A stretch of DNA of 64,000 nucleotides from Pseudomonas sp. MF4836 (GTDB taxonomy: Bacteria > Pseudomonadota > Gammaproteobacteria > Pseudomonadales > Pseudomonadaceae). The stretch spans positions 62,001-126,000 of the forward strand of contig NZ_MVOL01000013.1 of NCBI RefSeq assembly GCF_002018875.1, written 5' to 3'. Positions 53,750 to 62,481 of the stretch are shown here, one piece after another. Made by a program: the position numbers and the translations under genes. The notes beneath the pieces are model-generated. The model saw nothing but the letters and a program-made list of their open reading frames with translations, did not search any database and was not told where the DNA came from. The first letter of the stretch is position 1; the number at the start of each line of letters is the position of its first letter.

Positions 53750-53954
53750 TCCCCGCGCCGGCCTGCTCCTTCAGAAGGGGCGGGCCAGACTGCGCCGCTT
53801 CTCCCTTCCTGTTTCTCAAGCGCTGCCTGCCAGCGTCGCTACTTCATTCGTGGCCTGACATTTTTCGTGGCATTCGCCGCGGGCCTTTGCCTGCGCGGCG
53901 TTCAGCGGCGTGATGACGAATGGCGGTTGCGCGGTGCTTGACAAGAATTAGGCG

Positions 53955-53981
53955 TAAACGTATGTTTCAAACAACTGTTTG
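53955..53981 (+). promoter_or_regulatory. PsrA box pair
   Basis: CAAAC-AACT-GTTTG at 53968-53981 fits the PsrA consensus (G/C)AAAC-N2-4-GTTT(G/C) exactly. A second copy, TAAAC-GTAT-GTTTC at 53955-53968, shares one base and differs at one consensus position. PsrA represses fatty-acid degradation genes until fatty acyl-CoA is present. It lies 62 bases upstream of the first dehydrogenase start. Confidence 0.7.
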
Positions 53982-54042
53982 ACCGCCATAATAAATCCAC
54001 GCGGTTGTTCATTCCCGGTTACATCAGCAGAGGTTTATCGCT

Positions 54043-55848
54043 ATGCCTGACTACAAGGCCCCCTTGCGTGATATTCGCTTCGTTCGTGACGAACTGCTCG
54101 GCTACGAAGCGCACTATCAGAGCCTTCCGGCGTGCGCAGACGCAACTCCGGACATGGTTGACGCCATTCTCGAAGAAGGCGCCAAGTTTTGTGAGCAGGT
54201 GCTGGCTCCGCTGAACCGCGTGGGTGACATCGAAGGCTGCACCTGGAGCGAGTCCGGCGTTAAAACCCCGACTGGCTTCAAAGAAGCCTACAAACAATTT
54301 GTCGAAGGCGGCTGGCCAAGTCTGGCGCATGACGTAGAGCACGGTGGCCAAGGCCTGCCGGAGTCCCTGGGTCTGGCCGTGAGTGAAATGGTTGGCGAGT
54401 CCAACTGGTCGTGGGGCATGTACCCAGGCCTGTCCCATGGTGCGATGAACACCATCTCCGAGCACGGTACGCCCGAGCAGCAAGACGCTTACCTGACCAA
54501 GCTGGTCTCCGGCGAATGGACCGGCACCATGTGCCTGACCGAACCGCACTGCGGCACCGACCTGGGCATGCTGCGCACCAAGGCCGAACCTCAGGCCGAC
54601 GGTTCCTACAAAGTCTCCGGCACCAAGATTTTCATCTCGGCCGGTGAACACGACATGGCCGACAACATCGTCCATATCGTCCTGGCCCGCCTGCCGGATG
54701 CCCCTGCGGGCACCAAAGGCATCTCGCTGTTTATCGTTCCCAAGTTCCTGCCGAACGCCGACGGTTCGATTGGTGCGCGCAACGCCGTGAGCTGTGGTTC
54801 CCTGGAACACAAGATGGGCATCCACGGTAACGCCACCTGCGTGATGAACTTCGACGCGGCCACCGGTTTCCTGATCGGCCCGGCGAACAAAGGCCTGAAC
54901 TGCATGTTCACCTTTATGAACACCGCGCGCCTGGGCACCGCCCTGCAAGGCTTGGCCCATGCCGAGATCGGTTTCCAGGGCGGCCTGAAATACGCTCGCG
55001 ATCGCCTGCAAATGCGCTCACTGACTGGCCCGAAAGCGCCGGACAAGGCTGCCGACCCGATCATCGTGCACCCTGACGTACGCCGTATGCTGTTGACCAT
55101 GAAGGCGTTCGCCGAAGGCAACCGGGCGATGGTCTACTTCACCGCCAAACAGGTCGATATCGTCAAATACGGTGTGGACGTAGAAGAGAAGAAGAAAGCC
55201 GACGCGCTGCTGGCGTTCATGACGCCCATCGCCAAAGCCTTCATGACTGAAGTCGGCTTCGAGTCCGCCAACCACGGCGTACAGATCTATGGCGGTCACG
55301 GCTTCATCGCCGAGTGGGGCATGGAGCAGAACGTTCGCGACAGCCGTATTTCCATGCTGTACGAAGGCACCACCGGCATCCAGGCCCTCGACCTGCTGGG
55401 CCGTAAAGTGCTGATGACTCAAGGCGAAGCGCTGAAGGGCTTCACCAAGATCGTCCACAAGTTCTGCCAGACCAACGAAGGCAACGAAGCTGTCAAAGAG
55501 TTCGTCGCACCATTGGCTGCGCTGAACAAAGAGTGGGGCGAGCTGACCATGAAGGTCGGTATGGCAGCGATGAAAGACCGTGAAGAAGTGGGCGCCGCCT
55601 CGGTGGACTACCTGATGTACTCCGGTTACGCCTGCCTGGCTTACTTCTGGGCCGACATGGCGCGCCTGGCTGCCGAGAAACTGGCTGCCGGCACCAGCGA
55701 AGAGGCGTTCTACACCGCCAAGCTGCAGACTGCGCGCTTCTACTTCCAGCGCATCCTGCCGCGTACTCGCACTCACGTGGCCACCATGCTATCGGGCGCC
55801 AACAACCTGATGGACATGAAAGAAGAAGACTTCGGCCTGGGCTACTAA
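54043..55848 (+). CDS. Acyl-CoA dehydrogenase, DmdC/FadE type (first paralogue)
   Basis: A 601-residue FAD-linked acyl-CoA dehydrogenase of the long, C-terminally extended type. Catalytic E441 is in YEGTTGIQALDL. The FAD/substrate blocks MCLTEPHCGTDLG and TKIFISAGEHDM are present, and the extra C-terminal helical domain runs to the end. It performs the first oxidative step of fatty-acid breakdown; PsrA-box repression fits that. Ends in a strong terminator. Confidence 0.92.
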   Translation: MPDYKAPLRDIRFVRDELLGYEAHYQSLPACADATPDMVDAILEEGAKFCEQVLAPLNRVGDIEGCTWSESGVKTPTGFKEAYKQFVEGGWPSLAHDVEHGGQGLPESLGLAVSEMVGESNWSWGMYPGLSHGAMNTISEHGTPEQQDAYLTKLVSGEWTGTMCLTEPHCGTDLGMLRTKAEPQADGSYKVSGTKIFISAGEHDMADNIVHIVLARLPDAPAGTKGISLFIVPKFLPNADGSIGARNAVSCGSLEHKMGIHGNATCVMNFDAATGFLIGPANKGLNCMFTFMNTARLGTALQGLAHAEIGFQGGLKYARDRLQMRSLTGPKAPDKAADPIIVHPDVRRMLLTMKAFAEGNRAMVYFTAKQVDIVKYGVDVEEKKKADALLAFMTPIAKAFMTEVGFESANHGVQIYGGHGFIAEWGMEQNVRDSRISMLYEGTTGIQALDLLGRKVLMTQGEALKGFTKIVHKFCQTNEGNEAVKEFVAPLAALNKEWGELTMKVGMAAMKDREEVGAASVDYLMYSGYACLAYFWADMARLAAEKLAAGTSEEAFYTAKLQTARFYFQRILPRTRTHVATMLSGANNLMDMKEEDFGLGY

Positions 55849-55867
55849 GCCTTACCGGCGTCGATGC

Positions 55868-55904
55868 AAAGGCCGCTTTTCCTTCGGGGAAAGCGGCTTT
55901 TTTA
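55868..55904 (+). terminator. Rho-independent terminator
   Basis: aaggccgcttttcc/ggggaaagcggctt stem with a ttcg-type loop and T-run after the first dehydrogenase. Confidence 0.92.
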
Positions 55905-55979
55905 TGCCTGGCGATCTGCCAATAAAATTCCTGACTAAAACGCTAAGAAGAATGTCTTGCCTGCCGTTAAAGAGATGGC

Positions 55980-55999
55980 AATGTGATGTCTGTCACATT
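55980..55999. promoter_or_regulatory. Vfr/CRP consensus site
   Basis: TGTGA-TGTCTG-TCACA at 55982-55997 matches the CRP-family consensus TGTGA-N6-TCACA exactly and the dyad extends by AA/TT. It lies 70-90 bases upstream of the diguanylate cyclase start. Confidence 0.7.
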
Positions 56000-56068
56000 G
56001 ATTGTGCTTAACTGCATGCAATGCAGGCACAATGCCATCTACTGATTAGCCGCGTCGGAGCTTTACCC

Positions 56069-57361
56069 TTGCCGCGTTCTTCTGCTGTACGTTTCAGTCA
56101 CTTTTTACCGTCTTTGCTGCTGTTGCTTGCGGGGCTCGCGGCTGCCTACGTCAAGGATCTCAACGTCTTCTTCACCTCGCTGTTCAACGTCCTGCCGACC
56201 TTGGTGCTGCTGCTCGGCGGCGCCTATTGCGCGGTCTATCGGCGCCAGCGCGAGCTGTTCCTGATGGTCACGGTGTACATCGCCTACTTTCTGCTCGATA
56301 CCCAGACCGATTACTACCGCGACAACGGCAAGGTCCGTGAGGACGCGGCGGTGGTCTTTCACTTGGTGTGCCTGTTGCTGCCGCTGCTGTTCGGGCTGTT
56401 TGCCGCCTGGCAGGAACGTACCCACCTGTTCCAGGACATGGTGGCGCGGTTTGCCGTGCTGCTGGCGTTTGGCAGCGTGGCCCTGGGCTTTGAGCAAAGT
56501 TACCCACAGGCGCTGTTGAACTGGCTGGCGGAAATCCGCTGGCCGGCGCTGCATGGCGCCTGGATGAGCCTGATCCAGCTGTCCTACCCCGTGTTCCTGG
56601 CAGCGTTCCTGTTGCTGGCGGTGCAGTACTGGCGCAATCCACGGCCCCTGCACGCGGCGCAACTGGTGGGCTTGCTCGGGCTGTTCTGGATGCTGCCCAA
56701 GACTTTCATCCTGCCGTTCACCCTGAACATCATGTGCAGCCAGGTGATGTTGATGATCGCCGCCGCGGTGGCCCATGAGGCGTACCAGATGGCGTTCCGC
56801 GATGAGCTGACTGGCCTGCCGGGGCGCCGTGCCTTGAACGAGCGCATGCAGCGTCTGGGTCGCAACTATGTGCTGGCGATGAGTGACGTCGACCACTTCA
56901 AGAAATTCAACGACACCCACGGCCACGATGTCGGCGACCAGGTGCTGCGCCTGGTGGCCAGCAAGCTGTCGAAAATCAGTGGCGGCGGGCGCGCCTACCG
57001 CTATGGCGGTGAGGAGTTCGCTCTGGTATTCGCCGGCAAGACCCTGGAAGAATGCATGCCGCACCTGGAGGTGATCCGTGAGTCGATTGCCAGCTACAAC
57101 ATCCAGTTGCGCAATCAGGACAGCCGGCCCCAGGACGATCACCAAGGCCGCCAGCGCCGAGCGGGCGCCGGAGCCTCCAGTGTGTCGGTGACGGTCAGCA
57201 TTGGTGTGGCCGAACGCCTGGTGGAGCATCGCTCCCCGGAAGAGGTGCTCAAGTCCGCCGACCAGGCCCTGTACAACGCCAAGGGTGCCGGTCGTAACTG
57301 CGTTATCGCCTTCGGCCAGAACCGCCGTGGCGCGGTGCGCATGGACAGCGCTACCGGTTGA
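56069..57361 (+). CDS. Membrane diguanylate cyclase (GGDEF domain)
   Basis: A 430-residue protein making c-di-GMP. About seven hydrophobic segments fill residues 5-230 and could bind a small ligand or sense the membrane. The GGDEF domain starts near 245 and has an active GGEEF at residues 313-317, preceded by RYRY. A polar insertion (about 350-375) is unusual. The start is taken as TTG at 56069, preceded by GGAG; the in-frame ATG at 56021 would add an unrelated tail. It sits between paralogous acyl-CoA dehydrogenases. Confidence 0.85.
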   Translation: MPRSSAVRFSHFLPSLLLLLAGLAAAYVKDLNVFFTSLFNVLPTLVLLLGGAYCAVYRRQRELFLMVTVYIAYFLLDTQTDYYRDNGKVREDAAVVFHLVCLLLPLLFGLFAAWQERTHLFQDMVARFAVLLAFGSVALGFEQSYPQALLNWLAEIRWPALHGAWMSLIQLSYPVFLAAFLLLAVQYWRNPRPLHAAQLVGLLGLFWMLPKTFILPFTLNIMCSQVMLMIAAAVAHEAYQMAFRDELTGLPGRRALNERMQRLGRNYVLAMSDVDHFKKFNDTHGHDVGDQVLRLVASKLSKISGGGRAYRYGGEEFALVFAGKTLEECMPHLEVIRESIASYNIQLRNQDSRPQDDHQGRQRRAGAGASSVSVTVSIGVAERLVEHRSPEEVLKSADQALYNAKGAGRNCVIAFGQNRRGAVRMDSATG

Positions 57362-57450
57362 GTGATGATGGCGCATTCAGCGTCTGGACTGTGATTGGCA
57401 GGCTTGGTGGGCAGCAGTAGCGTGGGCTATCTGCTGCCGGAGACACGACC

Positions 57451-59247
57451 ATGCCTGAGTACAAAGCCCCGCTGCGCGACATGCGCTTTCTGATCGACCA
57501 TGTGTTCGACTTCCACGCCAACTACGCGGCCCTGGGGGCGACCGACGCCAGCCCGGACATGGTCGACGCGATCCTCGAAGAGGGGGCAAGGTTCTGCGAG
57601 AACGTACTCGCGCCGCTGAACCGCTCCGGGGACGAGGAAGGCTGTCACTTCGAAAATGGCGTGGTCACCACCCCCAAGGGCTTCAAGCAGGCCTTCGCGC
57701 AGTACGTCGAAGGCGGCTGGCACGGCCTGGCAGCGGATCCGAGTTACGGCGGCCAGGGCTTGCCGCAGTCCCTGGGGCTGGTCATCAGCGAGATGGTCGG
57801 TTCCAGCAATACGTCCTGGGGCATGTACCCGGGGCTGACCCACGGTGCGATGTCGGCGATCCACGCCCATGGCTCCAGCGAGCAGAAATCCACCTACCTG
57901 AGCAAACTCACCAGCGGTCAGTGGACCGGCACCATGTGCCTGACCGAAGCCCATTGCGGCACCGACCTGGGCATCATCAAGACCCGCGCCGTGCCTCAGG
58001 CCGATGGCAGCTATGCGGTCTCCGGGAGCAAGATTTTCATCTCCGCCGGCGAACATGACCTGAGTGACAACATCATCCACCTGGTGCTCGCCAAGCTGCC
58101 GGATGCGCCGGCGGGGACCAAGGGCATTTCGCTGTTCATCGTGCCCAAGTTCGTGCCTGACGCCCAAGGCGAGGCGGGCGAGCGCAATGGGGTCAGCTGT
58201 GGCTCCATCGAGCACAAGATGGGCATCAAGGCATCGGCCACCTGTGTGCTCAACTTCGATGGGGCCAGGGGCTATCTGATCGGCGAGGCCAACAAGGGCC
58301 TGAACTGCATGTTCACCATGATGAACCATGCGCGCCTGGGCACCGGGATGCAGGGCTTGTGTCTGGGCGAGGCGAGCTTCCAGGGCGCGATCAAGTACGC
58401 CAACGACCGCCTGCAGATGCGCTCGCTGACCGGGCCCAAGGCCCCGGACAAGGCGGCGGACCCGATCATCGTCCACCCGGACGTGCGGCGCATGTTGCTG
58501 ACCATGAAGGCCTTCAACGAAGGCAACCGGGCGCTGACCTATTTCACCGCGCAACTGCTGGACGTGGCCCACCTCGGCGCGGACCCGGAGCAGCGCCAGG
58601 ATGCCGAAAACCTGCTGGCCTTCCTCACCCCGATCTGCAAGGCGTTCATGACTGAGACCGGGCTGGAAGTGACCAACCACGGCATGCAGGTGTTTGGCGG
58701 CCACGGGTTTATCCGCGAATGGGGCATGGAGCAACTGGTGCGCGATTGCCGCATCGCCCCTATTTATGAAGGCACCAACGGCATCCAGGCCCTGGACCTG
58801 CTGGGGCGCAAGGTCCTTGGCAGCCAGGGCAAGCTGCTGCAGGGGTTCACCCGGATCGTCCACAAGTTCTGCCAGGCCCAGGGTGAGCACCCGCAGCTCA
58901 AGGCCTATGTCGCCCAGCTCAATGGCCTGAATCAGGAGTGGGGCACACTGACCACCCAGGTCGGCATGGCGGCCCTGAAGAATCCCGATGAAGTGGGGGC
59001 CGCTGCCCTGGATTACCTGATGTACAGCGGCTACATCATTCTCGGCTACCTCTGGTTGCGCATGGCACTGGTGGCTCAGGCGCAGCTCGATGCCGGCGAG
59101 GGTGACCGGGATTACTGCACGGCCAAGCTCGCGACCTGTGAGTTTTATTTCAAGCGTCTGCTACCGCGTACTGCAACTCATCGGGCGGCGGTGGAAGCCG
59201 GCAGCGACTGTCTGATGCAGCTGCCAGCGGAGTTGTTCGCGCTTTAA
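57451..59247 (+). CDS. Acyl-CoA dehydrogenase, DmdC/FadE type (second paralogue)
   Basis: A 598-residue close relative of the first dehydrogenase. Catalytic E440 is in YEGTNGIQALDL; the FAD motif MCLTEAHCGTDLG is conserved. It follows the diguanylate cyclase by 89 bases and may be transcribed with it, since I see no terminator between. Chain-length preference cannot be told from the sequence. Confidence 0.92.
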   Translation: MPEYKAPLRDMRFLIDHVFDFHANYAALGATDASPDMVDAILEEGARFCENVLAPLNRSGDEEGCHFENGVVTTPKGFKQAFAQYVEGGWHGLAADPSYGGQGLPQSLGLVISEMVGSSNTSWGMYPGLTHGAMSAIHAHGSSEQKSTYLSKLTSGQWTGTMCLTEAHCGTDLGIIKTRAVPQADGSYAVSGSKIFISAGEHDLSDNIIHLVLAKLPDAPAGTKGISLFIVPKFVPDAQGEAGERNGVSCGSIEHKMGIKASATCVLNFDGARGYLIGEANKGLNCMFTMMNHARLGTGMQGLCLGEASFQGAIKYANDRLQMRSLTGPKAPDKAADPIIVHPDVRRMLLTMKAFNEGNRALTYFTAQLLDVAHLGADPEQRQDAENLLAFLTPICKAFMTETGLEVTNHGMQVFGGHGFIREWGMEQLVRDCRIAPIYEGTNGIQALDLLGRKVLGSQGKLLQGFTRIVHKFCQAQGEHPQLKAYVAQLNGLNQEWGTLTTQVGMAALKNPDEVGAAALDYLMYSGYIILGYLWLRMALVAQAQLDAGEGDRDYCTAKLATCEFYFKRLLPRTATHRAAVEAGSDCLMQLPAELFAL

Positions 59248-59267
59248 CCTGTTCGATCAAGCCGTTG

Positions 59268-59290
59268 AAAGCCCGCCTGGTGCGGGCTTT
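59268..59290 (+). terminator. Terminator-like hairpin
   Basis: aaagcccgc/gcgggcttt stem, short loop, modest T-run, after the second dehydrogenase. Confidence 0.8.
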
Positions 59291-59329
59291 ATCATGTCTG
59301 GAATCCTATGTGACTAAAATTAACAAAAA

Positions 59330-59344
59330 GGTCACTAGTTGACC
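59330..59344. promoter_or_regulatory. GGTCA-N5-TGACC dyad, candidate operator
   Basis: GGTCA at 59330-59334 and TGACC at 59340-59344 form a 15-base dyad about 90 bases upstream of the third dehydrogenase. Further GTGAC/GTCAC copies lie on both sides (59310, 59351). No known factor assigned. Confidence 0.4.
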
Positions 59345-59434
59345 CTATGTGTCACAAAAGTTGTTAGGTTACACTTCGGTTTTCGTTATTGGGGCCTGTT
59401 TCGGCCCTCTTGTTTAGATCTTGCGAGGTTTGCC

Positions 59435-61213
59435 ATGGCTGACTACAAAGCGCCCCTGCGCGATATGCGCTTCGTCCTCAATGAAGTTTTCGAGGTCGCC
59501 AAACTCTGGGCCGAGCTGCCTGCGCTGGCCGAAACGGTCGATGCGCAAACCGTCGAGGCCATTCTTGAGGAAGCCGGCAAAGTCACTGGCAAGAGCATCG
59601 CCCCGCTGAGCCGCAGCGCTGACGAAGAAGGTTGCCACTGGAGCAATGGCGCGGTGACCACGCCCCAGGGTTTCACCCAGGCCTACCAGACCTATGCCGA
59701 GGGCGGCTGGGTTGGCGTCGGCGGCGACCCGGCCTATGGCGGCATGGGCATGCCCAAGGCGGTGTCGGCCCAGGTCGAGGAAATGGTCAACTCCGCCAGC
59801 CTGTCGTTTGGCCTGTACCCGATGCTGACCGCCGGGGCTTGCCTGTCGATCAACGCCCACGCCAGCGAAGAACTGAAAGAGACCTATCTGCCGAACATGT
59901 ACTCCGGAGTCTGGGCCGGGTCCATGTGCCTGACCGAACCCCATGCCGGTACCGACCTGGGCATTATCCGCACCAAGGCTGAGCCTCAGGCGGACGGTTC
60001 CTACAGGGTCAGCGGGACCAAGATCTTTATCACCGGCGGTGAGCACGACCTGACCGAAAACATCATCCACCTGGTGCTGGCCAAGCTGCCGGACGCACCG
60101 GCCGGGCCCAAGGGGATCTCGTTGTTCCTGGTGCCCAAGTTCATGGTCAATGCCGACGGCAGCCTGGGTGCGCGCAACCCGGTGACTTGCGGTTCTATCG
60201 AACACAAGATGGGCATCCAGGCCTCGGCCACCTGCGTGATGAACTTCGACGAGGCGGTCGGCTACATCGTGGGCGAGCCGAACAAAGGCCTGGCGGCGAT
60301 GTTCACCATGATGAACTACGAGCGCCTGGGGGTTGGTATCCAGGGTCTGGCCTCGGGTGAGCGCTCCTACCAGAACGCCGTCGAGTACGCCCGCGATCGC
60401 CTGCAAAGTCGCTCGCCAACCGGCCCGCAAGCCAAGGACAAAGTGGCCGACCCGATCATCGTCCACCCGGACGTGCGCCGCATGCTGTTGACCATGAAAG
60501 CCTCGAACGAAGGCGGCCGGGCGTTCTCGACCTATGTGGCGATGCAACTCGACACCGCCAAGTTCAGCGAAGAGCCCGCCACGCGCAAACGCGCCGAAGA
60601 CCTGGTGGCCTTGCTGACCCCGGTGGCCAAGGCGTTTCTGACCGATCTGGGCCTGGAAACCACGGTGCACGGGCAGCAGATTTTCGGTGGTCACGGCTAC
60701 ATTCGCGAGTGGGGCCAGGAGCAGCTGGTGCGTGATGTGCGCATCACCCAGATTTACGAAGGTACCAACGGCATTCAGGCGCTGGACTTGGTAGGGCGCA
60801 AGATTGTCGGCAACGGCGGTGCGTTCTATCAGTTGTTTGCCGACGAGATCCGCCATTTCACTGCGACCGCCAGCAGCGACCTGGGGGAATTCACTAAGCC
60901 GTTGAATGACGCCGTGGCTGTGCTCGACGACCTGACGGCCTGGCTGCTGGATCGGGCGAAGAGCAACCCCAACGAAATCGGCGCGGCCTCGGTCGAGTAT
61001 TTGCAAGCGTTTGGTTACACAGCCTACGCCTACATGTGGGCGTTGATGGCCAAGGCCGCACTGGGCAAGGAAGGGCAGGAAGACTTCTACGCCAGCAAAC
61101 TGGGCACCGCGCGCTTCTACTTCGCTCGCCTGTTGCCGCGGATTCACTCGTTGAGCGCGTCGGTCAAGGCGGGCAGTGAATCGCTGTTCCTGCTGGACGC
61201 TGCGCAGTTCTGA
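59435..61213 (+). CDS. Acyl-CoA dehydrogenase, DmdC/FadE type (third paralogue)
   Basis: A 592-residue paralogue, more diverged than the first two (for example LSFGLYPMLTAGACLSINAH in place of SWGMYPGLSHGAM). Catalytic E442 is in YEGTNGIQALDL. The ATG at 59435 follows GAGGTTTGCC; the 32 codons upstream run through the promoter. It has its own promoter region and ends next to the GacA site of the sRNA gene. Confidence 0.92.
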   Translation: MADYKAPLRDMRFVLNEVFEVAKLWAELPALAETVDAQTVEAILEEAGKVTGKSIAPLSRSADEEGCHWSNGAVTTPQGFTQAYQTYAEGGWVGVGGDPAYGGMGMPKAVSAQVEEMVNSASLSFGLYPMLTAGACLSINAHASEELKETYLPNMYSGVWAGSMCLTEPHAGTDLGIIRTKAEPQADGSYRVSGTKIFITGGEHDLTENIIHLVLAKLPDAPAGPKGISLFLVPKFMVNADGSLGARNPVTCGSIEHKMGIQASATCVMNFDEAVGYIVGEPNKGLAAMFTMMNYERLGVGIQGLASGERSYQNAVEYARDRLQSRSPTGPQAKDKVADPIIVHPDVRRMLLTMKASNEGGRAFSTYVAMQLDTAKFSEEPATRKRAEDLVALLTPVAKAFLTDLGLETTVHGQQIFGGHGYIREWGQEQLVRDVRITQIYEGTNGIQALDLVGRKIVGNGGAFYQLFADEIRHFTATASSDLGEFTKPLNDAVAVLDDLTAWLLDRAKSNPNEIGAASVEYLQAFGYTAYAYMWALMAKAALGKEGQEDFYASKLGTARFYFARLLPRIHSLSASVKAGSESLFLLDAAQF

Positions 61214-61221
61214 GGCTGAGG

Positions 61222-61251
61222 ACGCAATGTAAGCATTCTCTTACATTGCGT
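61222..61251. promoter_or_regulatory. rsmX: GacA upstream activating sequence
   Basis: TGTAAG-CATTCT-CTTACA at 61228-61245 is an exact match to the GacA box TGTAAG-N6-CTTACA; the dyad extends by six further bases on each side. It sits nine bases after the third dehydrogenase stop. Confidence 0.85.
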
Positions 61252-61301
61252 GCTGCTGATTACGTCTATCGACAGATTGGATCCAGAGCTAATCTACTTC
61301 A

Positions 61302-61424
61302 CATGGACGTCGCGCAGGAAGCGCAAAAGCAAAACATGGACACGTAGGATTCTGCCAGGATGGCGGAGTGAAAAGGATGTCAGGGAAACAGTCTGCAAAA
61401 CCCCGCTTCGGCGGGGTTTTCTTT
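61302..61424 (+). ncRNA. rsmX: Gac/Rsm regulatory sRNA, rsmX-like
   Basis: About 120 nt. A candidate promoter is TCGACA (61268-61273), 16 bases, TAATCT (61290-61295), with the GacA box upstream. The transcript has eight GGA motifs (61305, 61317, 61338, 61347, 61358, 61365, 61375, 61384), several in hairpin loops such as GCGC-AGGAA-GCGC, and ends in an aaaaccccgc/gcggggtttt terminator (61397-61424). GGA-rich sRNAs bind and titrate RsmA/RsmE (CsrA family) and so relieve translational repression of secondary metabolism. rsmX rather than rsmY/rsmZ is inferred from the neighbours, which are not the dnr or rpoS loci. Confidence 0.85.
61397..61424 (+). terminator. Terminator of the sRNA
   Basis: aaaaccccgc/gcggggtttt stem with a ttcg loop, followed by cttttg. 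Confidence 0.9.
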
Positions 61425-61449
61425 TGCCCGGGTTTTTGTTCCGGGCTCT

Positions 61450-62379
61450 TCAGCCCAGCCCATCCAGGGGGGCGGTCCCGGGCAATCGTCCTTGCGGGCC
61501 ATTCATCACGTCTTCCAGCAAGCTGCGCAGCAGCTCCAATGTGCCTTGCTGACGCTGCACGTCGCGACAGACCAGCCCCACTTTCAACGGCACCCTGGGT
61601 TCACTCAGCGGTTTCCAGAGCAAATCCTTATTGCCATGTTCCTGGCGTGAGCGCCCCGGCAACACCGTTGCCAGGCGGGTATGGGGCAGGCTATCGAGAA
61701 TCCCCGCCATATTGTTCAACTCGGCCTGCACTTGCGGGCGGCGCCCGAGGCTGGCCAGTTGCGCCTGCCAGATCTGCCGCACCTGAAATTCCTCGCCGAG
61801 CAGCAGCATCGGCAACTCGGCCGCCTGGCTGATGGACACTTTCTTGAATTCGCGCAGCGGGTGGTCGGCGGGGATGACCAGGGTCAGCTCATCTTCGTAC
61901 AGTGACACGCCGTGCAATCCGGCCTGGCGCGGCGGCAGGTAGCTGATGCCGATGTCCAGCGCACCATTGAGCAGCCGGCGTTCGATTTCCAGGCCGGTCA
62001 ATTCATAGATCTGCACCACCAGATGGGGCTGTGCCTTGCGCACCCGCTCAAGCATTTGCGGCACCAGGCTGGTGTGCACGGTCTGCAACACGCCGATGGC
62101 CAGGGTCCGCAAGGCCTGGCCGCGGAAGTTGCCCAGGGCCTCGCGTGCCCGTTGCATGCCATCGAGCAGCGGCAGGGCATGGTTATACAACGTGTGCGCA
62201 GCGAGGGTCGGCAACAGGCGCTTGCTGCTGCGCTCGAACAGGCTGACATCGAGGTTCTGTTCCAGCTGCCGGATCTGCTGCGAGAGCGCCGGCTGGGAGA
62301 TGGAAAGGCGTTCTGCGGCCCGGCCCACATGGCCTTCTTCATAGACCGCGACGAAATAACGCAGTTGCTTGAAATCCAT
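61450..62379 (-). CDS. LysR-family regulator
   Basis: A 309-residue LysR-type transcription factor. N-terminal winged helix (1-60; HVGRAAERLSISQPALSQQIRQLE) and C-terminal effector-binding domain (90-290). It is divergent from the MOSC gene and may control it. The target and effector are unknown. Confidence 0.87.
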   Translation of the reverse strand: MDFKQLRYFVAVYEEGHVGRAAERLSISQPALSQQIRQLEQNLDVSLFERSSKRLLPTLAAHTLYNHALPLLDGMQRAREALGNFRGQALRTLAIGVLQTVHTSLVPQMLERVRKAQPHLVVQIYELTGLEIERRLLNGALDIGISYLPPRQAGLHGVSLYEDELTLVIPADHPLREFKKVSISQAAELPMLLLGEEFQVRQIWQAQLASLGRRPQVQAELNNMAGILDSLPHTRLATVLPGRSRQEHGNKDLLWKPLSEPRVPLKVGLVCRDVQRQQGTLELLRSLLEDVMNGPQGRLPGTAPLDGLG

Positions 62380-62481
62380 AAGTTTTACTTATCAAAAATG
62401 CTGGAAAATCGAAATGGCCGAGTGCCGCCAAGAAGCCTAGTCTAACCCCTATTCACAAGGCTTACAGGGCCAGAGAGCGCG

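Noticed and set aside
53750..53954. Possible small gene between the rod-like protein and the PsrA boxes
   Set aside because: No frame with a start, ribosome site and reasonable composition; only leader and promoter DNA seen.
61340..61430. Possible tRNA at the region with several small stems
   Set aside because: No cloverleaf or conserved T-loop; GGA motifs, the GacA box and the terminator explain the structure as an Rsm sRNA.
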